From assembly GCA_045576675.1 (NCBI GenBank), contig JAZNGX010000097.1, positions 1 to 24,354 on the forward strand: a stretch of 24,354 nt of DNA, read 5' to 3'. Position 1 is the first letter of the stretch. Each line of letters begins with the position of its first letter. Below, one piece after another: positions 15,443-24,130 of the stretch. The DNA comes from JAZNGX01 sp045576675. Its GTDB lineage: Bacteria > Bacillota > Clostridia > Monoglobales > Firm-18. The notes under the pieces were generated by a model. It was given only the letters and a program-made list of their open reading frames with translations, was not told where the DNA came from and ran no database searches. A program made the position numbers and the translations under genes.

Positions 15443-16016
15443 AAAATAAACCCTTTACAAAAATTTCTACTCCGATAAATATAAGTATTACGCCGCCAAG
15501 CACTGTTGCCTTTCCCGACAGTCTTGTACCAAACTTTCTGCCTATATGTACACCTGTCATACAAATAACAAAGGTTACCGTTGCAATAATAATGCAAGAA
15601 ACAATTGCAAGCATTAAGCTATATGAAGCATTTGTGAAACCAACTGATAAAGCATCAATTGATGTTGCCACGCCCTGAATCACAAGGGCAAAAAAGCCAA
15701 CCTTATGTTCCTCACCATCATTTTCATTCTTAAACCCGTCATAAAGCATTTTTCCGCCTATATATAAAAGCAAAACCAGAGCTATCCATGGAATAAATTT
15801 TTCAAACGCTGTAAAATGACTAACAACAGTTTTAACGCAAACCCATCCGACCATAGGCATAAAAAACTGAAAAAAAGAAAACATTCCTGCTATAAGGCAC
15901 ATTCTTCCTTTCTTCATCAAAGGCTCGTTAAGTCCATTGGCAAGAGATACTGAAAACGCATCCATAGCAAGCCCTACGCCTAACAAAATACTATTTATCA
16001 CAAACATATAATCCAC
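15441..16016 (-). CDS. mntP: MntP-family manganese efflux pump
   Basis: About 191 residues with six membrane helices, a manganese exporter of the inner membrane. Both diagnostic repeats are present: GLAMDAFSVSLANGL in helix 1 and GVATSIDALSVGFTNA in the second half, each with the membrane aspartate typical of the family. Length is normal. Start: GTG at 16025 would lie within the ribosome binding site AAGGTG itself, so GTG at 16016 (six bases after AAGGTG) is preferred; ATG at 16007 is also possible. The 5' leader is only about ten bases with the best promoter, so there is no room for the yybP-ykoY manganese riboswitch often found before mntP. It is divergent from the giant activase across an inverted repeat. 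Confidence 0.9.
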   Translation of the reverse strand: MDYMFVINSILLGVGLAMDAFSVSLANGLNEPLMKKGRMCLIAGMFSFFQFFMPMVGWVCVKTVVSHFTAFEKFIPWIALVLLLYIGGKMLYDGFKNENDGEEHKVGFFALVIQGVATSIDALSVGFTNASYSLMLAIVSCIIIATVTFVICMTGVHIGRKFGTRLSGKATVLGGVILIFIGVEIFVKGLF

Positions 16017-16033
16017 AAAAATCACCTTAATTT

Positions 16034-16062
16034 AATTTACCACATATAGTACTTATTGTCAA
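16034..16062 (-). promoter_or_regulatory. Possible promoter of mntP
   Basis: On the minus strand TTGACA (16062-16057), a 17-base spacer and TAAATT (16039-16034). The -35 is perfect and the -10 is weak. The -35 lies in the left arm of the inverted repeat at 16056-16097. Confidence 0.5.
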
Positions 16063-16097
16063 CAAAATTAATAATTTCCACTTGATTTTGTTGACAA
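16056..16097. promoter_or_regulatory. Inverted repeat joining two divergent -35 boxes
   Basis: TTGTCAACAAAAT (16056-16068) and ATTTTGTTGACAA (16085-16097) are perfect 13-bp reverse complements separated by 16 bases. Each arm contains a TTGACA -35 box facing outward. A dimeric regulator binding both arms could control mntP and the activase together; no known operator is matched. Confidence 0.6.
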
Positions 16098-16118
16098 ATA
16101 ATGATATTATATTATATT
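16091..16118 (+). promoter_or_regulatory. Promoter of the giant activase gene
   Basis: TTGACA (16091-16096), a 16-base spacer and TATATT (16113-16118), 42 bases before the ATG. AAGGGG stands about ten bases before the start codon. The -35 is in the right arm of the inverted repeat. Confidence 0.75.
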
Positions 16119-16160
16119 GAGGAGAATTAGGGAAAAGTACAATTAAGGGGAATTATTAAT

Positions 16161-19100
16161 ATGAATACATACCGTGCCGGTATTGACATCGGCTCAACAA
16201 CAATAAAATTAGTTATTATTAATAATGAAAATAAAATAATATTCGGCGAATACCGCCGCCATTTTGCACACATTCAGGAAACCCTTGCAAAGCTTTTAAC
16301 AGAAGCATTGGAGCTTGTTGGTGAATGCAGCCTTATGCTGAAAATAACAGGTTCAGGCTCAATTAATTTAGGCAAGGCACTTGATATAGAATTCATTCAG
16401 GAGGTTGCAGCCGTTGCCGCAGCACTGGAATTTGTTGCACCGCAAACAGACGTTGCAATAGAGCTGGGCGGTGAGGATGCAAAAATTATTTACTTTACAG
16501 GCGGTCTGGAAGAACGAATGAACGGAGTTTGTGCCGGTGGTACAGGCTCATTTATAGACCAGATGGCTGCTCTTTTACAAACAGATGCAACAGGGCTTAA
16601 CACTGAAGCCGAAAATTATAAGCAGATTTATCCAATTGCGGCACGTTGTGGTGTTTTTGCCAAAACTGACATACAGCCTTTAATCAACGAAGGTGCCAGC
16701 AAAGCCGATTTAGCTGCATCAATTTTTCAGGCGGTTGTTAACCAGACGATATCAGGACTTGCCTGCGGCAAGCCAATACGTGGTTGCGTTGCTTTTCTTG
16801 GCGGCCCATTACACTTTTTACCTGAGCTAAAAAGAGCGTTTATCCGCACACTGAAGCTTTCTCCTGAAAACATTGTTGACCCCGACAATTCTCACCTCTT
16901 TGCTGCACTTGGTGCTGCACTTGAAATAAAAGACACAAAAGCAATTGAAGTTAAACAGCTTATTAATAAGCTTAACAAAGGTATAAAAATCAGCTTTGAA
17001 ATCAACAGACTTGACCCGCTTTTTGAAAACGAAGCGGCTTATAATACTTTTATTGAACGCCACAGCAAAGCTGTTGTGGCAAAAAAGGAATTGTCGCAAT
17101 ATAACGGTGAATGCTTCCTTGGCATTGATGCCGGCTCAACTACAACAAAAATGGCATTAATTGGAAGCGAAGGCGAGCTTTTATATTCATTCTATGCAAA
17201 CAACAAAGGAAATCCGATTCAAACTGCAATAGATGCAATCAATAAGCTTAAGGAACAGCTACCTGCTTCTGCAAAAATTGTACACTCATGTTCAACAGGC
17301 TATGGTGAGGCACTGCTTAAAAGTGCATTCCGCCTGGACGAAGGAGAGGTTGAAACTATTGCTCACTGCACCGCCGCTTCATTCTTTGAACCAAAGGTTG
17401 ATTGCGTTTTAGACATCGGCGGTCAGGATATGAAATGCATAAAGCTTAAAAACGGAACTGTTGACAACATTTTATTAAATGAAGCTTGTTCATCAGGATG
17501 CGGCTCGTTTATAGAAAACTTTGCAACATCGCTTGATTACACAGCTCAGGAATTCGCACAAAAGGCATTGTTTGCCAAAAATCCCGTTGACCTTGGAACA
17601 CGCTGTACAGTTTTTATGAATTCGAATGTTAAGCAGGCACAAAAGGAGGGTGCAACAGTATCTGATATTTCATCAGGACTTGCATATTCTGTTATCAAAA
17701 ACGCCTTGTTTAAAGTAATAAAGCTTGGTAGTGCAGGCGATTTAGGAAAACATATAGTCGTTCAGGGCGGAACTTTCTATAACAAAGCAGTTCTTCGTGC
17801 ATTTGAAAAAATTGCCGGTGTTGAAGCAATATGTCCTGATATATCTGGAATAATGGGTGCATTTGGTGCTGCACTTATAGCACGAAACAGATATAAAGGT
17901 CAAGGAACTACAATGCTGTCGCTTGATGAAATTGTAAACCTTACATATACAACAGCCGCTCTTCGCTGCGGTGGTTGTCAGAACAATTGTATGCTGACAG
18001 TAAATAAATTTCCTGACGGCAGGCGTCACATCACAGGAAACCGCTGCGAAAAAGCACTTGGCGGTGATGGCACTGCCAAAGCACCAAACATGTTTGAATA
18101 CAAAAGAAAACGATTGTTTGATTACAAGCCCCTTGAAAATGCACCAAGAGGAGTAATTGGCATACCACGTGTACTTAATATATACGAAAACTTTCCGTTC
18201 TGGGCAACTTTTTTCACAAAGCTAGGATTTAAAGTTGAGGTATCACCATTTTCTGACAGAAAGGTTTATGAACTTGGTATGGAATCAATTCCGTCAGAAT
18301 CCGAATGTTATCCTGCAAAGCTTGCACACGGCCACGTTGAATGGCTTGTTCAGCACGGAATAAAAAACATTTTCCATCCATGCGTATTTTATGAACATCA
18401 GCAGTCAAAAAGTGCACAAAATCATTACAACTGCCCGATTGTTGTATCATATCCGGAGAATTTGAAAAATAACGTTGAATCCGTCATAAACGGCGACGTA
18501 AATTACATAAGACCATTCATTGCCTTCACAGATGAAAAAAGCGTTACAAAGCGCCTGATAGACCTATGCAAAAACGAATGGAACATTCCGGCTTCAGAGG
18601 TTAAAAATGCCGCTCATATTGCATGGAACGAACAGCTTTGTGCAAAAGCTGATATTGCTGACGAAGGAATTCGCGTTCTTAAACAAATGGAACAAAGTGG
18701 CAACAGAGGCATTGTTCTTGTTGGCAGACCATATCATATTGACCCTGAAATCAACCATGGTATTCCTGAGATGATTTCTTCATATGGTCTTACTGTTTTC
18801 ACCGAAGACAGCCTTCCTTTTGATTATAGTCAGATACAAAGCTTGCGTGTTAACGACCAATGGGTATATCATTCAAGACTATACAGTGCCGCACAGTTTG
18901 TTTGCAACAGAAACGACTTAGAGCTTATTCAACTTAACTCATTCGGTTGCGGTCTTGATGCCGTTACAACTGATCAGGTAAGCGAAATTATGGAAAACAG
19001 TGGCAAGCTTTACACAGTTTTAAAAATTGATGAGGTTAACAACCTTGGTGCTGCAAGGATACGTGTCCGTAGTCTTATTGCGGCAATGAATATGAGAAAT

Positions 19101-20426
19101 GACCAGCACATTATCGCAAAAACAAAGCCTGTAAATTATATAAGAAAAGAATATACAAAGAAAATGAATGATGAAGGATATACTATCCTTGCCCCGCAAA
19201 TGAGTCCTATTCATTTTAATATATTGGAGCCTGTTTTCAAAAAACACGGCTACAACATCGTTGTGCTTGACAACGACAACAGGAGTGCAATTGATACTGG
19301 TCTTAAATATGTCAATAACGATGCCTGCTTCCCCTCCATCACCACAATCGGTCAGATTATGGAAGCCGTGCTGTCAGGGAAATACAACACAGACAAGCTT
19401 GCTATTATAATGTCGCAAACAGGTGGTTGCTGCCGTGCAAGCAATTATGTTGGTTTCATACGCCGCGCACTTGACAAAGCAGGCTTATCACATATACCGG
19501 TTATATCCTTAAATGCTAACGGAATGGAAAAAAATGAAGGCTTCAAGCCGTCAGCAAAGCTGTTAATTGATGCCGGAAAGGCAATTGTATATAGTGACCT
19601 GTTTATGCGTTGTGTGTACCGTACAAGACCTTATGAGGCAGTTAAAAATTCCGCAAACGAGCTTCATAAAAAATGGCAGGATATATGCATTGACTCTCTT
19701 GTTAATCCAAAAACCGGATACAGCTACAAAAATGTATGCAAAGGCATAGTTGAAGCATTCGACAACCTGCCGCTTAATGAAAGCATCAAAAAACCACGAG
19801 TTGGAATCGTAGGAGAAATCCTTGTAAAATATATGCCTCTTGCAAACAATCACATAGTTGAACTGCTTGAAAATGAAGGAGCAGAGGCTGTTGTGCCTGA
19901 CTTGCTTGATTTTATGAATTACTGCATTTACAGTGCTGATTACAAGCACAAATTCCTTGGCGAAGGAATAAAATCTTCAATTGTGGCAAATGTAGGTGTA
20001 AAAGTAATAAGAATGTTAAGAAAGCCTGCAATTGATGCACTCGAAAAAAGCAATCGTTTTGAACCTCCTATGCCGATAGAAAAAGTTGCAGAGCTTGCAA
20101 AACCGTTTTTATCACTTGGCAACCAATACGGAGAAGGCTGGTTCTTAACGGGTGAAATGGCAGAGCTTTTGATAACCGACACTCCAAACATCGTTTGCAT
20201 ACAACCATTTGCGTGCCTGCCAAATCACGTAGTTGGAAAAGGTGTTATAAAGGCATTGAAGAAAGAATACCCACAGGCAAACATAGTTGCAGTAGACTAT
20301 GACCCGGGAGCAAGCGAAGTAAACCAGCTAAACAGAATCAAGCTTATGCTTTCATCTGCAAAAAAACAACTTGAAGCTGAAAACAATAATATACAATCAG
20401 AACCAAAAGAAACAATTAAAGTATAA
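16161..20426 (+). CDS. Giant acyl-CoA-dehydratase activase-like Fe-S ATPase
   Basis: A 1421-residue soluble protein fusing two BcrAD/BadFG-type ATPase domains to a large C-terminal region of the DUF2229 / 2-hydroxyacyl-CoA-dehydratase-like type. The first ATPase domain (about 5-257) begins GIDIGSTTIKLVI and has GVCAGGTGSF (C124) and C163. The second (about 319-575) begins GIDAGSTTTKMALI and has EACSSGCGSF (C443, C447) and C482. In single-domain relatives these cysteines bind a [4Fe-4S] cluster bridging a homodimer, so this chain could form an internal pseudo-dimer. A four-cysteine site follows (C603, C606, C610, C629). Later cysteine motifs (SESECYP, NDACFPS, TGGCCRAS) suggest more metal binding. 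No dehydratase or CoA-transferase gene is nearby, so it is an orphan. Its cellular role is not established. Confidence 0.88.
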   Translation: MNTYRAGIDIGSTTIKLVIINNENKIIFGEYRRHFAHIQETLAKLLTEALELVGECSLMLKITGSGSINLGKALDIEFIQEVAAVAAALEFVAPQTDVAIELGGEDAKIIYFTGGLEERMNGVCAGGTGSFIDQMAALLQTDATGLNTEAENYKQIYPIAARCGVFAKTDIQPLINEGASKADLAASIFQAVVNQTISGLACGKPIRGCVAFLGGPLHFLPELKRAFIRTLKLSPENIVDPDNSHLFAALGAALEIKDTKAIEVKQLINKLNKGIKISFEINRLDPLFENEAAYNTFIERHSKAVVAKKELSQYNGECFLGIDAGSTTTKMALIGSEGELLYSFYANNKGNPIQTAIDAINKLKEQLPASAKIVHSCSTGYGEALLKSAFRLDEGEVETIAHCTAASFFEPKVDCVLDIGGQDMKCIKLKNGTVDNILLNEACSSGCGSFIENFATSLDYTAQEFAQKALFAKNPVDLGTRCTVFMNSNVKQAQKEGATVSDISSGLAYSVIKNALFKVIKLGSAGDLGKHIVVQGGTFYNKAVLRAFEKIAGVEAICPDISGIMGAFGAALIARNRYKGQGTTMLSLDEIVNLTYTTAALRCGGCQNNCMLTVNKFPDGRRHITGNRCEKALGGDGTAKAPNMFEYKRKRLFDYKPLENAPRGVIGIPRVLNIYENFPFWATFFTKLGFKVEVSPFSDRKVYELGMESIPSESECYPAKLAHGHVEWLVQHGIKNIFHPCVFYEHQQSKSAQNHYNCPIVVSYPENLKNNVESVINGDVNYIRPFIAFTDEKSVTKRLIDLCKNEWNIPASEVKNAAHIAWNEQLCAKADIADEGIRVLKQMEQSGNRGIVLVGRPYHIDPEINHGIPEMISSYGLTVFTEDSLPFDYSQIQSLRVNDQWVYHSRLYSAAQFVCNRNDLELIQLNSFGCGLDAVTTDQVSEIMENSGKLYTVLKIDEVNNLGAARIRVRSLIAAMNMRNDQHIIAKTKPVNYIRKEYTKKMNDEGYTILAPQMSPIHFNILEPVFKKHGYNIVVLDNDNRSAIDTGLKYVNNDACFPSITTIGQIMEAVLSGKYNTDKLAIIMSQTGGCCRASNYVGFIRRALDKAGLSHIPVISLNANGMEKNEGFKPSAKLLIDAGKAIVYSDLFMRCVYRTRPYEAVKNSANELHKKWQDICIDSLVNPKTGYSYKNVCKGIVEAFDNLPLNESIKKPRVGIVGEILVKYMPLANNHIVELLENEGAEAVVPDLLDFMNYCIYSADYKHKFLGEGIKSSIVANVGVKVIRMLRKPAIDALEKSNRFEPPMPIEKVAELAKPFLSLGNQYGEGWFLTGEMAELLITDTPNIVCIQPFACLPNHVVGKGVIKALKKEYPQANIVAVDYDPGASEVNQLNRIKLMLSSAKKQLEAENNNIQSEPKETIKV

Positions 20427-20466
20427 ACAAAAAATCATATCTCTTTTGAGATATGATTTTTTGTTT
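20425..20466. terminator. Bidirectional terminator between activase and aldolase
   Basis: A perfect 19-bp inverted repeat (20425-20443 and 20448-20466) with a TTTT loop. The core is ATCATATCTC/GAGATATGAT, flanked by A-run and T-run so that it works on both strands. It begins in the activase stop codon and ends four bases before the aldolase stop. Confidence 0.92.
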
Positions 20467-20470
20467 AATA

Positions 20471-21115
20471 TTATAAGCCTCTTGCTTCTTTTATCTTAGC
20501 AACAAATTCTTTACCAATTCTTGTAATCGATGCATAATCACCGGTTTTAGCACCGCCTGTTAATGCACCACCTGCACCAACTGCTACTGCACCGGCTTTA
20601 ATCCATTCGCCAACATTGTTTACGTCAACGCCACCTGTCGGCATAAGCTTTGCATAAGGAATAGGCCCTTTAATTGCCTTAATCATTTTCGGACCAAATG
20701 CTTCACCGGGGAATAGCTTGACAATATCAGCACCTGCTTCCATTGCTTCAACAACCTCTTTGATTGTCATAGCACCGGGCATACAAGCGGTTCTGTATCT
20801 GTTACAGGTTTTTACAATATCTTCTTTAAAGTAAGGGCTTACTATGTAATTTGCACCTGAAAGAATAGCAATTCTTGCTGTTTCACTGTCCATAACTGTT
20901 CCTGCACCAAGAATAATATCCTTGGGGTCGTATGCTTTTGCAACTTCTTCAATTACGTGGTGAGCATACGGAACTGTAAATGTCATTTCAATTGCTGCAA
21001 CACCACCCTCGATGCAAGCATCTGTAATTCTTTTTGCCTGATCTGCGTTATCAGCTCTTACAACAGCTACTATACCACAGTCGGCAATTCGTGTAATAAT
21101 TTTTTCTTTATCCAT
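20471..21115 (-). CDS. eda: KDPG/KHG aldolase
   Basis: A 214-residue class I aldolase that cleaves 2-keto-3-deoxy-6-phosphogluconate to pyruvate and glyceraldehyde 3-phosphate, and/or 4-hydroxy-2-oxoglutarate to pyruvate and glyoxylate. The TIM-barrel residues are in place: R20 (AVVRAD), E43 (AIEMTF), GAGTV (70-74) and the Schiff-base lysine K133 (ADIVKLFPGE), with the phosphate-binding loop MPTGGV later. AAAGGAGT lies eight bases before the ATG. It follows rsmI by six bases, so it is the last gene of a housekeeping-looking operon. That is unusual for an aldolase. It may work with the nearby sugar island or with an uronate/KDG pathway elsewhere; the exact substrate is undetermined. Confidence 0.93.
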   Translation of the reverse strand: MDKEKIITRIADCGIVAVVRADNADQAKRITDACIEGGVAAIEMTFTVPYAHHVIEEVAKAYDPKDIILGAGTVMDSETARIAILSGANYIVSPYFKEDIVKTCNRYRTACMPGAMTIKEVVEAMEAGADIVKLFPGEAFGPKMIKAIKGPIPYAKLMPTGGVDVNNVGEWIKAGAVAVGAGGALTGGAKTGDYASITRIGKEFVAKIKEARGL

Positions 21116-21121
21116 TTTTAA

Positions 21122-21952
21122 TTACTCCTTTATTTTTACAGGCAAATCTTTTGCTACGTCATAGACCTCTCTTTTGGGGAGATTTCTTTCTTTTGCAACA
21201 ACAGCAATAGCCTGCTTTTTATCAATTCCCTGATTTATCAAACTGATTAAGTGCTCTCCAACTGACATTTCAAAAGTCTTTTCTGCAATGGGAGCTCCTT
21301 CTACAACAAGAACAAATTCACCTTTGATGGGATTGTTTTCAAAATATACTTTAACTTCTGAAATGGTGCCTCTTCTTACTTCCTCATATTTTTTTGTAAG
21401 CTCACGGCACACTGCTATATTTCTGTCACCAAAGCTTATGAGCAAATCATTCAATGTACGCAAAAGCTTATGAGGTGCTTCATAAAAAATCAGCGTTTCT
21501 GTTTCGTTTTTAATCTCGTTAAGCTTGGCTGTTCGTTCTGAAGTTCTCACGCTTAAAAAACCAATGAATTTAAAATTCTGCGTTTTAAGCCCTGACAGCA
21601 CAACACCAGTTACAAATGCAGTAGGCCCCGGAACAACAGTCATTTCCACATTCTGAGCGATACACTCTTTAACAAGCTCACAACCAGGGTCTGATATGCA
21701 AGGCATACCCGCATCGGATACCAACGCAACGTTTTTGCCTTCCTTAAGCATTTCCATAAGCTTTACGCCCTTTGCGGCTCTGTTATGCTCGTGATAACTA
21801 GTAAGCGGCGTTTCAATCCCAAAATGACTTAGCAGCTTAATCGTCTGCCTAGTGTCCTCAGCAGCAATCAAATCAGCATTTTTTAAGGTTTCAACTCCAC
21901 GAAAGGTCATATCATCAAGATTGCCAATCGGTGTTCCAACAATGTAAAGCAT
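21122..21952 (-). CDS. rsmI: 16S rRNA (cytidine-1402-2'-O)-methyltransferase
   Basis: A 276-residue SAM-dependent tetrapyrrole-methylase-fold enzyme that 2'-O-methylates C1402 in the decoding centre of 16S rRNA. Hallmarks are GTPIGNLDDMT (6-16), AAEDTRQT (30-37), SYHEHN (52-57), LVSDAGMPCISDPG (77-90) and VVPGPTA. Length is normal. GAGGAA precedes the ATG at 21952, and the start comes three bases after the YebC stop, so the two are probably translated from one message. Confidence 0.97.
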   Translation of the reverse strand: MLYIVGTPIGNLDDMTFRGVETLKNADLIAAEDTRQTIKLLSHFGIETPLTSYHEHNRAAKGVKLMEMLKEGKNVALVSDAGMPCISDPGCELVKECIAQNVEMTVVPGPTAFVTGVVLSGLKTQNFKFIGFLSVRTSERTAKLNEIKNETETLIFYEAPHKLLRTLNDLLISFGDRNIAVCRELTKKYEEVRRGTISEVKVYFENNPIKGEFVLVVEGAPIAEKTFEMSVGEHLISLINQGIDKKQAIAVVAKERNLPKREVYDVAKDLPVKIKE

Positions 21953-21955
21953 AGC

Positions 21956-22693
21956 TTATTCCTCTGTGGGATTTTCCCAGTTGTGCCATACGTACTGAAC
22001 ATCGTCACAATCTTCAAGATGGTCAATCAATTTTTCCATATTTGTAATATCCTTTTCATCAGACAAAGCTGTTTCTGTCTGTGGAACATACTGAATTTCA
22101 GCCTGTGCAATTTCATAACCTAATGCTTCTATTGCATCTCTGACAGCAGAAAAATCTGAAGGTGCAGTTGTGATTTCAAAGCAATCTGTTTCGATATCAA
22201 CATCATCAGCACCTGCTTCCAATGCATCCATCATAAGCTTTTCTTCATCAATACCATCAGTGTTTTCTATTACGATAACTCCCTTCTGGTCAAACATAAA
22301 CATAACGCAACCGCTTGTACCCAAGTTTCCACCAAATTTATCAAAATAATGACGCATATCAGCTGCAGTTCTGTTTCTGTTGTCTGTAAGAGTTTCAACA
22401 ATAACAGCGATACCACTCGGGCCATAACCCTCGTATATTATATCCTCATAATTATCTGACGTTGTATCGCCTGCTGCCTTTTTAATGCTTCTCATAATTG
22501 TATCGTTAGGCATATTGTTCGATTTTGCCTTTGCAATTACGTCCTTTAGCTTTGCATTATTGTCCGGGTCGGGGCCGCCTGCTTTAACTGCTACTGCTAA
22601 CTCACGTCCGATTTTTGTGAAAATTTTACCTCTTTGTGCATCGTTTGCACCTTTTTTCCTCTTAATTGTTGCCCATTTACTGTGTCCTGACAT
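21956..22693 (-). CDS. yebC: YebC/PmpR-family protein (TACO1 family)
   Basis: A 245-residue member of the widely conserved YebC/TACO1 family, variously described as a DNA-binding regulator and as a translation factor that helps ribosomes through difficult peptides. It starts with the nearly invariant MSGHSKWATIKRKKGAND and has the FTKIGREL and GGPDPDNNAKL segments. Its acidic C-terminal domain runs to the end. The ATG at 22693 is fixed by this N-terminus and an in-frame stop close upstream; the AAGGA site is rather far (about 13 bases), so initiation may be modest. It lies 24 bases after the SPFH gene. Confidence 0.97.
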   Translation of the reverse strand: MSGHSKWATIKRKKGANDAQRGKIFTKIGRELAVAVKAGGPDPDNNAKLKDVIAKAKSNNMPNDTIMRSIKKAAGDTTSDNYEDIIYEGYGPSGIAVIVETLTDNRNRTAADMRHYFDKFGGNLGTSGCVMFMFDQKGVIVIENTDGIDEEKLMMDALEAGADDVDIETDCFEITTAPSDFSAVRDAIEALGYEIAQAEIQYVPQTETALSDEKDITNMEKLIDHLEDCDDVQYVWHNWENPTEE

Positions 22694-22717
22694 TGATTAA
22701 TAACATTCCTTTCAAAT

Positions 22718-23635
22718 TTATTCGGACTTTGCAATCTCTTTAATGCTTGATACAAGTCCTGCAATCCCCTGAATTTCAGAAGGGATTATAATCTTAGTTG
22801 CTTTGCCGTCTGCAGCAGCTGCAAAAGCTTCCAATGATTTTAACGTAATCGCAGCATCACCCGGATTACTTTCATTGATAAGCTTAATACCCTCAGCGGT
22901 AGCCTGCTGAACCTTTAAAATAGCTTCAGCCTGACCTTCTGCAACTTTTATAGCCGCCTGCATTTCTGCCTCAGCAGTTAAAATTGCTGATTCTTTTTCA
23001 GCCTGAGCCTTTAATATCTGAGCTTCCTTCTGACCCTCTGCAACAAGTACTGCAGAACGTTTTTCACCCTCTGCACGAAGGATTGCCTCACGACGTTCAC
23101 GTTCAGCCTTCATCTGCTTTTCCATTGCATCCTGAATTTCGCGCGGTGGCAAAATATTTTTAAGCTCAACTCTGTTTATCTTAATTCCCCATGGGTCTGT
23201 TGCCTCGTCAAGAATTGAACGCATTTTTGTATTGACAGTATCACGTGAGGTAAGTGTCTGGTCAAGCTCTAAATCACCTACTATATTACGCAAGGTTGTT
23301 GCAGTTAGATTTTCAATCGCACTCATAGGATTATCAACACCATAGGTATAAAGCTTAGGGTCAGTAATCTGAAAATACACAACAGTATCTATCTGCATTG
23401 TAACATTATCCTTTGTGATAACAGGCTGCGGCTTAAAGTCAACCACCTGCTCTTTAAGAGTTACAACCTTTGCAACCTTTTCAATAAAAGGTATTTTAAA
23501 CTTAAGACCAACACTCCACGTTGTGCTGTACGCACCAAGACGCTCAATAACATAAGCAAAGGACTGTGGTACAATTCTGATATTCGCAATTAAAATAATA
23601 ATTACAGCTAAAATAAGTCCTAAAATAAATGTCAT
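22718..23635 (-). CDS. SPFH/Band-7 (stomatin-like) membrane protein
   Basis: A 305-residue stomatin/paraslipin-type protein: one N-terminal membrane anchor (about 3-18), a Band-7 domain (about 20-190, with VIERLGAYSTTW and NILPPREIQDAMEKQMKAERER) and a long alanine/glutamate-rich coiled coil (about 170-265). Such proteins assemble into large membrane rings linked to ordered lipid domains and membrane-protein quality control. It follows the NfeD gene by twelve bases with a strong TAAGGAGG site, the usual NfeD-SPFH pairing. The C-terminus contains the small conserved hydrophobic patch (IIIPSEIQGIAGLVSSI). Confidence 0.95.
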   Translation of the reverse strand: MTFILGLILAVIIILIANIRIVPQSFAYVIERLGAYSTTWSVGLKFKIPFIEKVAKVVTLKEQVVDFKPQPVITKDNVTMQIDTVVYFQITDPKLYTYGVDNPMSAIENLTATTLRNIVGDLELDQTLTSRDTVNTKMRSILDEATDPWGIKINRVELKNILPPREIQDAMEKQMKAERERREAILRAEGEKRSAVLVAEGQKEAQILKAQAEKESAILTAEAEMQAAIKVAEGQAEAILKVQQATAEGIKLINESNPGDAAITLKSLEAFAAAADGKATKIIIPSEIQGIAGLVSSIKEIAKSE

Positions 23636-23647
23636 ATAAAACCCTCC

Positions 23648-24073
23648 TTATATTTCAGTTACAATTACTTTAACTCCCGAGATTGCCTTAACCTTCACCT
23701 CAGCACCTTCAGGAATAATTTTATCCGCCTTAGCTGACCATATCTGACCATTAACCTTTACCTGACCAACATTATGCGCAGGGTTGATATCAGTAATAAC
23801 TATTCCATGACATCCAATCACAGCATCAGCATTTGTTGCAATCCTGTCTTTTTCAACAAAACGTTTTACAAAAGGACGTGTTGCCGCCAAAAGAACAGCT
23901 GCAACAATAACAAATACAACAAATTGAATCCAAAGTGAAGAAGTTACCAAAGATACAAGTGCCGCAACAACTGCAGCAATGCACAGCCAAATACAAACAA
24001 GCCCCATAGTTGAAGCCTCAACCACACCGAGGATTATTGCAAGCAAGGTCCACAGTGCCGTAAACTTATCCAT
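23648..24073 (-). CDS. Short NfeD-family membrane protein
   Basis: A 141-residue short-form NfeD, partner of the SPFH protein. Two or three hydrophobic stretches fill about residues 8-65. The C-terminal part (about 80-141) is the beta-rich OB-fold typical of NfeD (GCHGIVITDINPAHNVGQVKVNGQIW, ending GVKVIVTEI). There is no serine-protease domain, as expected for the short form. AGGAGG is about eight bases before the ATG. It is the first gene of the five-gene run. Confidence 0.9.
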   Translation of the reverse strand: MDKFTALWTLLAIILGVVEASTMGLVCIWLCIAAVVAALVSLVTSSLWIQFVVFVIVAAVLLAATRPFVKRFVEKDRIATNADAVIGCHGIVITDINPAHNVGQVKVNGQIWSAKADKIIPEGAEVKVKAISGVKVIVTEI

Positions 24074-24100
24074 AACAACACCTCCTACTTTATCTTAAAT

Positions 24101-24130
24101 AGTATAACACAAACATACGTTTGTTGTCAA
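24101..24130 (-). promoter_or_regulatory. Promoter of the nfeD-led operon with internal palindrome
   Basis: On the minus strand TTGACA (24130-24125), an 18-base spacer and TATACT (24106-24101), 28 bases before the ATG. The spacer holds the palindrome ACAAAC-N4-GTTTGT (24109-24124), well placed for repressor binding. Confidence 0.82.

Noticed and set aside
15978..16056. yybP-ykoY manganese riboswitch before mntP
   Set aside because: The best promoter leaves about ten bases of leader, far too short, and no typical stem-loop set is present.
16056..16097. Rex (NADH-sensing) operator, because of TTGT...ACAA
   Set aside because: Each arm is TTGT-NN-ACAA rather than the TTGTGAA-N4-TTCACAA form, and the match is largely explained by the TTGACA -35 boxes.
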